Shown: positions 1-6,665, numbered from the stretch's first letter. The stretch: DNA of 8,923 nucleotides from an uncultured Eubacteriales bacterium (GCA_934636435.1 CAKUAQ010000059.1:1-8923); one strand, 5' to 3'. Notes: a model not told the origin generated them from the letters alone. Numbers and translations: made by a program.

Positions 1-1473
1 CTCGTCAAAGGAAGCCAACTGAGCCACCTCGCCGCTGGCGATGCCCACCATCTCGCCCTCATCCATGCCGTTATGGAACATAAGCTCCATCACCCGACAC
101 ATATTGAAGAACGCTGCATCGTGCCAGCCCTCGGTCTTACCGGGGCACTGGGGCTCCACGCATCCAATGATGCAGTAACCGCGAGCATCCTCCAGAGTCA
201 GACCGCGGCTGAGTAATGCCGGAATGATGACCTCATCGTTGTAATACGCCGGCAGACCCACTCCGGTGCGGGTCAGCTCCGCCGCCTTGATCCGAAAATC
301 GTGGGGCGAGCCGTTCCACAGCCGCACCGACAGGCTCGGTGCAGGCAGCTGCACATGCATCGATGCCTGCAGACACATAAACGACAGATCGTTGGTCACA
401 TCCAGCCCCTCGGCATTCTGTCCGCCCACGATCAGATTCTGGAACAGGCTGTATCCGGCAAAGCCGTCGGCCGAGGCCGCATCCCGCACCTTGTTCAGAT
501 CGTTGAGTTTGATCCAGATGCAGTCGATCAGCTCCTGCGCAAACTCCGGACTGAGTTTGCCCGCTTTGCAATCCGCCACATAGTACGGATACATATACTG
601 ATCGAACCGTCCGGGGGAAATGGAGTGCCCGCTGGATTCCACCTGCAGCAGCATCTGGACGAACCAGAAGGACTGGCAGGCTTCCCAAAAGCTTTCCGCT
701 CCGTTCTCCGGCACCCGGCGGCAATTCTCCGCGATCTGCGTCAACTCCCGCTTGCGCTGCTCATCGACGCAGTCTTTCGCCTGATCCTCGGCCAGCGCCG
801 CATACCGGCGGGCATACAAGATCACCGCATCACAGGAACGCATCACCGCTTTCAGAAACTCATGCCGGCGGGCATAGTCTCCGTCGCTGACGTGCAACTT
901 TGCCAGCGCCTCCTCCGCCTCACGGCGGATGCCCCGAAAGCCGATACGCAACACCTTGTCGTACTGGACACAGACGTGCCCTACCCCATTGTAGAAATAA
1001 TTACCGGGGGTAAAGACGTTGTGCCGCATAGCGCGCAGGGTTTCCGGCGCCATATATGCGGTAGCCAACTCGCTGGTGGTTTTCCCCTTCCAGTATCCGA
1101 AGGTAGCGCGCAACCGCCGCTTGGTATCCTCGGAGATAGCGAACGGGTCTGCCTTTCGGGTGGAAACCGTGTCCAGCTCTCCCTCCAGCCATTCGTAGGA
1201 AAACTCGGGAAAGGTCTGACAGCCCCGCGGCGCTTTGGAAGCGCTGCCTACCACCAGTTCATCCGGGCGGATGGTGATCGGAATGTTCTCCAAAATATGA
1301 TAGAACGCCTTGGAGCGGCGAGCCACAATCGGCTCGCCCTCCGTGGCCCGATAAGACTCGGTGATCAACTCGGCACGATCGGCTTCGATCTCCGGCGGAG
1401 CGGCAAACAGATGGTCGATCAAGCGCCCGATGCGGGCGGTCTTTTCAGCATCGTATATGGTATACTGAGCCAA
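1..1473 (-). CDS. Glycyl radical diol dehydratase (B12-independent propanediol/glycerol dehydratase type), partial: C-terminus off left edge
   Basis: Removes water from a vicinal diol by glycyl radical chemistry; 1,2-propanediol to propanal is the likely reaction given the sugar-kinase/aldolase neighbours. The 491 visible codons are open with no frameshift. Residues aligning with the active site of Clostridium butyricum glycerol dehydratase are present: His166 (GVGHVC), His283-Ser284 (ESSGHSIS), the radical Cys438 and base Glu440 in GCVEP, and Asp452 in GKTEGWHDAAFF. The Cys-x-Glu pair excludes pyruvate formate-lyase, which has adjacent cysteines. The missing ~300 residues should carry the glycine radical loop. 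Start is TTG at 1473: TAAAGGAGG lies 8 bases upstream and an in-frame TGA precedes it, so no ATG is possible. There is no N-terminal targeting extension such as some choline lyases carry. Last visible gene of the operon, 58 bases after the aldolase. Choline lyase or glycerol dehydratase are less likely alternatives. Confidence 0.93.
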   Translation of the reverse strand, partial: MAQYTIYDAEKTARIGRLIDHLFAAPPEIEADRAELITESYRATEGEPIVARRSKAFYHILENIPITIRPDELVVGSASKAPRGCQTFPEFSYEWLEGELDTVSTRKADPFAISEDTKRRLRATFGYWKGKTTSELATAYMAPETLRAMRHNVFTPGNYFYNGVGHVCVQYDKVLRIGFRGIRREAEEALAKLHVSDGDYARRHEFLKAVMRSCDAVILYARRYAALAEDQAKDCVDEQRKRELTQIAENCRRVPENGAESFWEACQSFWFVQMLLQVESSGHSISPGRFDQYMYPYYVADCKAGKLSPEFAQELIDCIWIKLNDLNKVRDAASADGFAGYSLFQNLIVGGQNAEGLDVTNDLSFMCLQASMHVQLPAPSLSVRLWNGSPHDFRIKAAELTRTGVGLPAYYNDEVIIPALLSRGLTLEDARGYCIIGCVEPQCPGKTEGWHDAAFFNMCRVMELMFHNGMDEGEMVGIASGEVAQLASFDE

Positions 1474-1481
1474 AATTCGAC

Positions 1482-1490
1482 CCTCCTTTA
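1482..1490 (-). promoter_or_regulatory. Ribosome binding site fixing the TTG start of the dehydratase
   Basis: On the minus strand TAAAGGAGG stands 8 bases before TTG at 1473. An in-frame TGA a few codons upstream rules out a longer reading frame, so this near-perfect Shine-Dalgarno sequence decides the unusual start codon. Confidence 0.8.
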
Positions 1491-1496
1491 ATCAAA

Positions 1497-1522
1497 GATT
1501 CGGTTCAGAGATTCGGTTCAGA
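1497..1522. repeat. Perfect 13-bp tandem duplication between aldolase and dehydratase genes
   Basis: GATTCGGTTCAGA occurs twice with no gap, at 1497-1509 and 1510-1522. It lies in the 58-bp untranslated gap after the aldolase stop and before the dehydratase ribosome site. It may be a replication-slippage duplication; no hairpin or known binding site was recognised in it. Confidence 0.85.
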
Positions 1523-1531
1523 CGCAATCGC

Positions 1532-2347
1532 TTATTTATTCAGCTCAGCCAGCACCTTACGGGTGATCTCCGCCACCAGATCGTCCGAAGCCGGCGCGGC
1601 GGCGGGAGCGGATCCGCAGGAGCAGGTATGGGGGATATTCTGCTTGCAGCGGCAATTCTCGGTGCCCAGGTTTTTGCACTTTTTGCAGCCGGGGTGACGA
1701 CCGGGAATGTTCATCTTCTTACGCAGCTCCATCAGCTTTTCCAGCTGATCGCAGGGGATCTCCTCCACGCCGCCCAGCTCGCGGGCATATTTGCAGATCT
1801 TAGCGTTGAACTCGACCTCTTCCATGGTGAAGAAAGCCTTGGTCAGCGTGCAGCCAACGGTCAGCGCGCCGTGGTTCTTCAGCAGGAACGCGTCATGATC
1901 CTGAATGTACGGCTCCAGAGAATCCGGGATCTCCATGGTGGAGGGTGTGCCGTATTCACAGGTGGGCACACTGCCGATGGTCAGGACCGCCTCCGGCAGA
2001 ATGTACTGATCCAGCGGTATACCGGCTACGGTAAAAGCGGTCGCCACAGGCGGATGAGCGTGTACCACCGCGTTCACATCCGGGCGATCCCGATATACGC
2101 GCAGATGCATTTTGATCTCGGAAGAGGGGTTCAGCTTGCCTTCCAGCTTCCGTCCCTGTCCGTCGATGCGGATGATCATATCGGGGGTCAGCACACCTTT
2201 GGAAACGCCGGTGGGGGTGCAATAGAACTCATTGTCGTTCACCTTGACGGAGATGTTACCGTCATTGGCGGCCACGAAGCCTTTGGCATAGATTTTATGA
2301 CCGACTTCGCAGATTTCCTTTTTGATTTCATAAGCTGACTGTTGCAT
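1532..2347 (-). CDS. Class II (zinc) L-fuculose/L-rhamnulose-phosphate-type aldolase with Cys-rich linker and putative encapsulation peptide
   Basis: Expected to cleave a 6-deoxyketose 1-phosphate to dihydroxyacetone phosphate and lactaldehyde. The catalytic domain (about 1-210) has the class II aldolase/adducin pattern: AANDGNIS at 27-34, acid/base Glu77 in NPSSEIKMH, zinc ligands His96 and His98 (HAHPP) and His159 (NHGA). At 271 residues it is some 55 longer than E. coli FucA. The extra tail has six cysteines (221, 224, 232, 234, 242, 244), then an Ala/Pro/Ser-rich linker (246-254), then a terminal amphipathic helix DLVAEITRKVLAEL (256-269). Helix-after-flexible-linker is the hallmark of bacterial microcompartment encapsulation peptides. 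Start ATG at 2347 follows AAAGGAGA. It lies between acetate kinase (62-bp gap) and the diol dehydratase. Whether it acts on fuculose-1-P, rhamnulose-1-P or both cannot be told from sequence alone. Confidence 0.9.
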   Translation of the reverse strand: MQQSAYEIKKEICEVGHKIYAKGFVAANDGNISVKVNDNEFYCTPTGVSKGVLTPDMIIRIDGQGRKLEGKLNPSSEIKMHLRVYRDRPDVNAVVHAHPPVATAFTVAGIPLDQYILPEAVLTIGSVPTCEYGTPSTMEIPDSLEPYIQDHDAFLLKNHGALTVGCTLTKAFFTMEEVEFNAKICKYARELGGVEEIPCDQLEKLMELRKKMNIPGRHPGCKKCKNLGTENCRCKQNIPHTCSCGSAPAAAPASDDLVAEITRKVLAELNK

Positions 2348-2387
2348 GGTTCATATCTCCTTTTCTATTATTGATGTTCTCATGAAT

Positions 2388-2407
2388 AACCGGGACATTT
2401 CCCGACT
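2388..2407 (-). other. Small hairpin in the kinase-aldolase intergenic mRNA
   Basis: CGGGA (2391-2395) and TCCCG (2400-2404) form a 5-bp stem with a 4-base loop, extendable by wobble pairs. There is no downstream T-run on the minus strand, so it is not an intrinsic terminator. It may influence mRNA processing or stability between the two genes; this is speculative. Confidence 0.3.
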
Positions 2408-2409
2408 TT

Positions 2410-3603
2410 TCAAACAAGGGAGGCCGTATCCAGCGCAATCATGTATTCCTCGTCGGTGGGGATCACCCAGGTGCGTACCCGCGCATCGGCGGCAGACAGA
2501 TCCGCCTCCTCGCCACGGGGAACGGTGGCATTGCGTTCTTCATCCATACGGATGCCGAGGTAATCCATGTTGCGGCAAACTTCGCGGCGCAGATCCCGGT
2601 CGTTTTCTCCGATACCGGCCGTGAACACCAGCGCGTCAATGCCGTTCATCTCTGCCACATAAGCGCCGATATACTTTTTAATGCCATAATACTGGATATT
2701 CAGCGCCAGCTGCGCCCGGGGATCCCCGGCCGCCGCCGCGTCACAGACAGCGCGGGAATCACTGGATTTTCCATATACGCCCAGAAAACCGGATTTCTTG
2801 TTGAGCATGGTTTCCACCTCTTTGGCGGTCATGCCCTCATCCATCAGGTAGGTCAGGATCGTCGGATCCACCGAACCGGAGCGCGTGCCCATCAGAATGC
2901 CCTCCTGCGGAGTGAAGCCCATTGACGTGTCGATCACTTTACCGTGATCCACCGCAGTGATGGAGGAGCCATTGCCCAGATGACAGGTGACGATCCGTAA
3001 ATCGCCTATATCTCGCCCCATCAACTCTGCCACACGATTGGCCACATACCGGTGAGAGGTGCCGTGAAATCCGTAGCGACGAATACTCTTCTGCTCATAC
3101 AGCTCATAGGGTAACGGATAAATGTACGCGTAATCCGGCATGGTGGAATGGAACGAGGTGTCAAAAACACCCACCATGGGAACCGAAGGCATCAGCTTGC
3201 GGCACCCCTCCATGCCGGCAATGGCCGGAGGACCGTGCAAAGGATTGATCTTGACGATGGAATGGAGATACCGGATCACCTCATCGTCGATGCGGCAGGA
3301 ATGCTCCAGTTTTTCACCGCCGTGGGCGATCCGGTGGCCAACGGCGTCGATCTCGCTCACATCGGCGATCACACCCACCTCCGGATCGGTGAGCAACTTC
3401 AGAACCATTGACAAGGCCGTTTCATGATCCGGCAGATCCATGGTGATCTTGTGATCCTCCTTGCCGGGGCGCTTATGCTTGATGCACCCACCTTCGATGC
3501 CGATGCACTCGCACAGACCCTTTGCCAGCACCTTGCCCTCCGGCATTTCAAACAGCTGGTATTTCAGAGAGGAGCTGCCCGCATTAATAACCAAGATCTT
3601 CAT
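2410..3603 (-). CDS. ackA: Acetate kinase, probably serving as propionate kinase
   Basis: Interconverts acyl-phosphate + ADP and carboxylic acid + ATP in the cytoplasm. At 397 residues it has normal family length. Signature and catalytic positions coincide with the numbering of the Methanosarcina enzyme: Asn7 in NAGSSSLK, Arg91 in HRIAHGG, Asp148 in VFDTSFH, His180 in YGFHGTSH, Arg241 in MGTRSGSVDP, then GIGEN and a C-terminal TDEE (Glu385). The start at 3603 has AAGGAGGAGACGC just upstream, and only 12 bases separate it from the rhamnulokinase stop, so the two are likely translated in sequence. No phosphotransacetylase gene adjoins it; in a diol-degrading operon the natural substrate would be propionyl-phosphate made by a PduL-type enzyme encoded elsewhere. 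Sequence alone cannot separate acetate from propionate preference. No encapsulation tail is visible, so it is probably cytosolic. Confidence 0.96.
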   Translation of the reverse strand: MKILVINAGSSSLKYQLFEMPEGKVLAKGLCECIGIEGGCIKHKRPGKEDHKITMDLPDHETALSMVLKLLTDPEVGVIADVSEIDAVGHRIAHGGEKLEHSCRIDDEVIRYLHSIVKINPLHGPPAIAGMEGCRKLMPSVPMVGVFDTSFHSTMPDYAYIYPLPYELYEQKSIRRYGFHGTSHRYVANRVAELMGRDIGDLRIVTCHLGNGSSITAVDHGKVIDTSMGFTPQEGILMGTRSGSVDPTILTYLMDEGMTAKEVETMLNKKSGFLGVYGKSSDSRAVCDAAAAGDPRAQLALNIQYYGIKKYIGAYVAEMNGIDALVFTAGIGENDRDLRREVCRNMDYLGIRMDEERNATVPRGEEADLSAADARVRTWVIPTDEEYMIALDTASLV

Positions 3604-3615
3604 GCGTCTCCTCCT

Positions 3616-5079
3616 TCACTGGAGCTTCTCGAACCGCGCATACGCCGCATCATAGGAAGCGGTGTCGCCGGGCTCATAGAATTTCGGCTGTTCGGAGGCG
3701 GCGATGATCTGCCGCGCCTCCTTCAAACCGGCGATCTCGCCCAGTGCGATCAACTGCACGGCGATGTTACCGGTAGCGGTAGCTTCGATCGGCCCGGCAA
3801 TCACGTGGGTGGCACAGGCGTCTGCCGCCATCTGACACAGGAGTCGGTCCTTGGTGCCGCCGCCGATCATGTGAATACTGTTGTATTCCAATCCGGTGAC
3901 TTCCCGGATGGCGTGGAAAGTATAGCGATATTTCATCGCCAGACTCTCGTAGATGCACCGCATGATCTCGCCGCGGGTCTGCGGCACATACTGTCCGGTG
4001 CGCTGACAGAATTCCTGTACCCGGCGAGGCAGATTGCCCGGGGTCACGAAAATATCGTCATCCGGATTGATGAAGCAGCGGAAAGGCTCGCAGGCCAGCG
4101 CTTCCCGTTCCAAATCGGCAAATGTGACATTCTCCCCTTCCCGAATCCATTGGCGGCGGGATTCCTGGATCAGCCACAGTCCCATGATATTCTTGAGGAA
4201 CCGGGTAGTACGGCCAAAGCCGCCCTCATTGGTCAGATTGAACCGGAAAGAAGTCTCATTGATGACCGGCGCCTGCAACTCTGTGCCAAACAGAGACCAG
4301 GTACCACAGCTGATGAAAATAAAGTCTTTTTCCTGAGAAGGAACCGCCACCACAGCCGACCCGGTATCATGGGTCGCTACGGCGATCACCGGTACCTTAG
4401 GTGCGCCCAGTTCTTCACAGATCTCGTCCGACAGCAGGCCGTATGTATCGCCCGCATCCACAATGGGCGGAAACAGCCGTCGGGGAATATCCAGCCGATC
4501 CAGCAGATCGTATGCCCAATCACCGGTCTTGGGGTCCAGACATTGTGTCGTGGACACCTCGCTGTATTCTGCCCGAGTCACACCGGTGAGAAAATAAGCA
4601 AACAAATCAGGCATCAGCAGCAGCTTGTCTGCCTGTTCCAGCTGTTCCGGCTCATTCTGCCGGAGATACGCCAGCTGAAAAATGGTGTTGAATGCCGCAA
4701 ACTGAATTCCGGTGCGGCTGTACAGCTCCTCCTTGGGGATGGTTTCAAACACCTTGTCCATCATGCCCACCGTGCGGGTATCCCGATAGTGGACCGGATT
4801 ATTCAGCAGATGGCCTTTCTTGTCGATCAGACCAAAGTCCACCCCCCAGGTATCAATACCGATGGCGTCAAATCCCCCGGCGTGTACCGCCTTGGTAATG
4901 CCCTGCTTGATCTCGTGAAAAAGCCGCAACACATCCCAGTGAAACACCCCTCGTACATTCACCGGATCGTTGGAAAACCGATGGATCTCCTCCATGTGGA
5001 TCTTTCCACCGTCGAATGTCCCGAGAATTGCCCGGCCGCTGGAGGCACCGAAGTCAAAAGCCAGAACCCGTTTGCTCAC
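3616..5079 (-). CDS. rhaB: L-rhamnulokinase (FGGY family)
   Basis: Phosphorylates L-rhamnulose at O1 with ATP, feeding the aldolase two genes downstream. The N-terminal phosphate motif DFGASSGRAILG (9-20) has the RhaB-type spelling. IDTWGVDFGLID lies at 75-86, the catalytic base is Asp238 in ATHDTGSA, and FISCGTWSLFG (255-265) and the C-terminal IGGGTKDRLLCQMAAD nucleotide-binding segment follow. Length 487 matches RhaB. GTG at 5079 is chosen because TAAGGAG lies 9 bases upstream and homology begins at the next residues. An in-frame ATG at 5166 lies upstream of the predicted -10 box and has no ribosome site. It is the first gene of the operon, followed by acetate kinase after 12 bases. Fuculokinase or a dual-use kinase remains possible, but the motifs favour rhamnulose. 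No rhamnose isomerase is visible. Confidence 0.93.
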   Translation of the reverse strand: MSKRVLAFDFGASSGRAILGTFDGGKIHMEEIHRFSNDPVNVRGVFHWDVLRLFHEIKQGITKAVHAGGFDAIGIDTWGVDFGLIDKKGHLLNNPVHYRDTRTVGMMDKVFETIPKEELYSRTGIQFAAFNTIFQLAYLRQNEPEQLEQADKLLLMPDLFAYFLTGVTRAEYSEVSTTQCLDPKTGDWAYDLLDRLDIPRRLFPPIVDAGDTYGLLSDEICEELGAPKVPVIAVATHDTGSAVVAVPSQEKDFIFISCGTWSLFGTELQAPVINETSFRFNLTNEGGFGRTTRFLKNIMGLWLIQESRRQWIREGENVTFADLEREALACEPFRCFINPDDDIFVTPGNLPRRVQEFCQRTGQYVPQTRGEIMRCIYESLAMKYRYTFHAIREVTGLEYNSIHMIGGGTKDRLLCQMAADACATHVIAGPIEATATGNIAVQLIALGEIAGLKEARQIIAASEQPKFYEPGDTASYDAAYARFEKLQ

Positions 5080-5117
5080 GCTATCGCACTCCTTACATGA
5101 TGGTTTTTGAATTGCTC

Positions 5118-5133
5118 GAATATATCCATATTC
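5118..5133. repeat. Inverted repeat in rhaB leader
   Basis: GAATAT (5118-5123) and ATATTC (5128-5133) form a perfect 6-bp inverted repeat with a 4-base centre, inside the predicted untranslated leader of the sugar operon. It could be an operator for a repressor blocking early elongation, but AT-rich short palindromes also arise by chance. Confidence 0.35.
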
Positions 5134-5157
5134 CTTCGTACCCAATATCGTGTGCTT

Positions 5158-5186
5158 ATTATACACCGGTTTCAGGAATTCGTCTA
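5158..5186 (-). promoter_or_regulatory. Sigma-A-type promoter of the rhaB-ackA-aldolase-dehydratase operon
   Basis: On the minus strand a perfect TATAAT (5158-5163) is spaced 17 bp from TAGACG (5181-5186), which matches four of six bases of TTGACA. Transcription would begin near 5151, giving a leader of about 70 bases to the GTG at 5079. It diverges from the repressor promoter about 50 bp away. Confidence 0.7.
5161..5174 (-). promoter_or_regulatory. Candidate catabolite-responsive element (cre-like) over the operon -10
   Basis: TGAAACCGGTGTAT on the minus strand agrees with the Bacillus cre consensus TGWAANCGNTNWCA at all but the last two positions. It overlaps the -10 box and spacer, where a bound CcpA-type protein would block RNA polymerase. 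The match is imperfect and cre sites are degenerate, so this is a candidate only. Confidence 0.35.
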
Positions 5187-5216
5187 TATATGGCGCAAAT
5201 TTCGATAAATAAACAG

Positions 5217-5245
5217 TTGATTTTTTTTGTTTGATCAGATATAAT
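5217..5245 (+). promoter_or_regulatory. Sigma-A-type promoter of the DeoR-family regulator
   Basis: TTGATT (5217-5222) and a perfect TATAAT (5240-5245) are separated by 17 bp that include a run of eight T. The start point should be near 5252, about 23 bases before the ATG at 5275, so the leader holds little more than the ribosome site. Confidence 0.75.
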
Positions 5246-5257
5246 CAAATATGATCA
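5230..5257. promoter_or_regulatory. Candidate operator of the DeoR-family repressor
   Basis: TTTGAT (5230-5235) and ATCAAA (5244-5249) make a perfect inverted repeat enclosing the -10 box. In addition TGATCA occurs at 5232-5237 and again at 5252-5257, exactly 20 bp apart, about two helical turns and so on the same DNA face. The overlap with the -10 and start point suggests autorepression; reach to the divergent operon promoter would need looping or further sites. Binding by this regulator is inferred, not shown. Confidence 0.5.
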
Positions 5258-5274
5258 TTCAAGGAGGGCTGAAT

Positions 5275-6000
5275 ATGCTACCATTAGAACGTCAGAACCA
5301 GATTCTGGAAATACTGAGCGTCCGCCACGCAGTGACGGTGGACGAGCTGTGCACCGCTCTGTATTCCAGCGGTGCGACTATCCGCCGGGATTTACAGATT
5401 CTTGAATCCAGCGGCTTGATCCGCCGCACTCACGGCGGCGCAGTACACATCGATGCCAATACAAGGGATTTTCCCATGACACTGCGGGAAAACGAAAATC
5501 TCAATGCCAAGGAGATGCTGGTGCAGCGCGCATTGCCGCTTATCAAAGAGGGGTATACCCTGTTTATGGATTCCAGCAGCACCGTTTGCCGCCTGGCGCG
5601 GCGACTGACGGGGTTTCAGCGTCTGCGGGTCATCACCAACGGGTTGAAAACCGCCAGCATTCTGGCAGAGCTGGAGGGCGTGGAGGTTTATGGCACCGGC
5701 GGACGGCTGCGAGACGGGGCCATGTCCTTTGTAGGCACACAGGCGACGGAATTTGTGGGACGTTTCAATGCAGATGTGGCATTCTTGTCTTGCCGAGGAG
5801 TGGATACGGAAGCCGGCATCACCGATTCCGACGAGCAGGAAGCGGAACTGAAACGTGTCTTTATGCGGAATGCTCGCAGCACCGTTTTGCTCTGCGACAG
5901 CAGCAAACTGGGCCAGCGGTATTTCTGTAAAATCAGTCCGTTGGACGCCGTGCAGAAAATCATCACAAATGTGCAGTTACCTCCCGAATATCAAAAATGA
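5275..6000 (+). CDS. DeoR-family transcriptional repressor of sugar metabolism
   Basis: A 241-residue DNA-binding regulator, normal DeoR-family length. The N-terminal winged helix-turn-helix (about 5-58) has the family signature: RQNQILEIL, then VDELCTALYSSGATIRRDL, then LIRRTHGGAV. The C-terminal DeoRC sensor domain (about 75-235), which binds phosphorylated sugars in this family, shows DSSSTV at 99-104, TNG at 121-123, GTGG at 140-143, GITDSDEQEAELKR at 181-194 and DSSKLG at 208-213. ATG at 5275 has AAGGAGG eight bases before it; the earlier in-frame ATG at 5251 falls at the predicted transcription start and lacks a ribosome site. It is divergent from the deoxysugar operon, so the likely job is to repress that operon until a sugar phosphate such as rhamnulose-1-P or fuculose-1-P accumulates. 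The effector is inferred from context only. Confidence 0.93.
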   Translation: MLPLERQNQILEILSVRHAVTVDELCTALYSSGATIRRDLQILESSGLIRRTHGGAVHIDANTRDFPMTLRENENLNAKEMLVQRALPLIKEGYTLFMDSSSTVCRLARRLTGFQRLRVITNGLKTASILAELEGVEVYGTGGRLRDGAMSFVGTQATEFVGRFNADVAFLSCRGVDTEAGITDSDEQEAELKRVFMRNARSTVLLCDSSKLGQRYFCKISPLDAVQKIITNVQLPPEYQK

Positions 6001-6026
6001 CCGATCAAGGAAAATGCACGTATCAG

Positions 6027-6067
6027 AAAACGGATCCTGCTCTCTATGGAAAGCAGGATCCGTTTTT
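6027..6067. terminator. Strong bidirectional intrinsic terminator between convergent genes
   Basis: AAAACGGATCCTGCT (6027-6041) pairs perfectly with AGCAGGATCCGTTTT (6052-6066), a 15-bp stem with a 10-base loop. The plus strand ends in TTTTT, suiting the regulator gene that stops at 6000. The minus strand ends in TTTT after the stem, suiting the LOG-family gene that stops at 6072. Confidence 0.92.
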
Positions 6068-6071
6068 GCTA

Positions 6072-6644
6072 TTACACATATTTTGTCCGGCGAATATCCG
6101 GCGCGGAAGCGGTTTCGGTTATGCGCTGCAACACCCCCTGTGCCGTGGTCTCCACAGCAACAAGTTCCAGACTGACAGCGGGCATATAGTCCTCCGCCAC
6201 CGTCTTTTGCAGCATCGCCAGCAGTTCATCATAGTAGCCATACAGGTTATAGACCACAATCGGCTTGCTGTGCCGTCCCAGCTGCCTGAGCGTATACACC
6301 TCAAACAGCTCCTCATAGGTGCCGATGCCACCGGGAACGATCAAAAACGCGTCGGCGCGGTCCTCCATGATTGCCTTTCGCTCCCGCATCGTCTCAGTGT
6401 AAATCATCTCGTCGCAGCCGTCATAGAGGATGCCGTCCACCTGTAAAAAAGACGGCACCACACCGACCACCTTACCGCCCCGGTGTTTTACGCCCCGGGC
6501 GGCAGCACCCATCAGACCGGCGCCTCCGGCGCCGTATATCAGCGTATGGCCGGCATCCGCCAGCATGACACCAAGCTGCTCGGTTGCCTCAATGTACCGG
6601 GCGGCAATTTGGGGGCTGGACGCCCCGAACAAGCATACATTCAT
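6072..6644 (-). CDS. LOG-family (TIGR00730) nucleoside 5'-monophosphate phosphoribohydrolase
   Basis: The family has a Rossmann-like, lysine-decarboxylase-like fold. Characterised members hydrolyse cytokinin riboside 5'-monophosphate, and several bacterial ones hydrolyse AMP, to base + ribose 5-phosphate. All hallmarks are present in 190 residues: YGAGGAGLMGA at 37-47, MRERKAIM at 86-93 with the catalytic Arg/Lys region, and PGGIGTYEE at 104-112 with the active-site glutamate. There is no sign of lysine decarboxylase activity despite older annotations of the family. ATG at 6644 follows AAGGGAG. It lies 21 bases after the inorganic pyrophosphatase stop, so the two are very probably cotranscribed, and it ends just before the shared terminator. 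The natural substrate in this organism is unknown; a role in purine nucleotide salvage or clean-up is inference. Confidence 0.92.
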   Translation of the reverse strand: MNVCLFGASSPQIAARYIEATEQLGVMLADAGHTLIYGAGGAGLMGAAARGVKHRGGKVVGVVPSFLQVDGILYDGCDEMIYTETMRERKAIMEDRADAFLIVPGGIGTYEELFEVYTLRQLGRHSKPIVVYNLYGYYDELLAMLQKTVAEDYMPAVSLELVAVETTAQGVLQRITETASAPDIRRTKYV

Positions 6645-6665
6645 TGGTATTCTCCCTTGTCGCCG

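Noticed and set aside
1..1473. Pyruvate formate-lyase as identity of the glycyl radical enzyme
   Set aside because: Pyruvate formate-lyase has two adjacent active-site cysteines; this protein has a single Cys followed by x-Glu and the diol-binding His/Ser/Asp set.
301..1491. Long plus-strand open frame (396 codons) opposite the dehydratase gene
   Set aside because: It is antisense to a gene with intact catalytic motifs, has no ribosome site or recognisable domain, and such open antisense frames are common in GC-biased coding DNA.
2391..2404. Possible terminator between ackA and the aldolase gene
   Set aside because: The stem is only 5 bp and has no T-run on the transcribed strand, so read-through into the aldolase is expected.
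3424..5100. Plus-strand open frame of 558 codons opposite rhaB
   Set aside because: Longest frame in the window, but wholly antisense to a full-length rhamnulokinase; composition is unlike a real protein and no start signal is seen.
5080..5150. Riboswitch in the rhaB leader
   Set aside because: The leader is only about 70 bases, AT-rich, with one short palindrome and no recognisable aptamer core or terminator hairpin.
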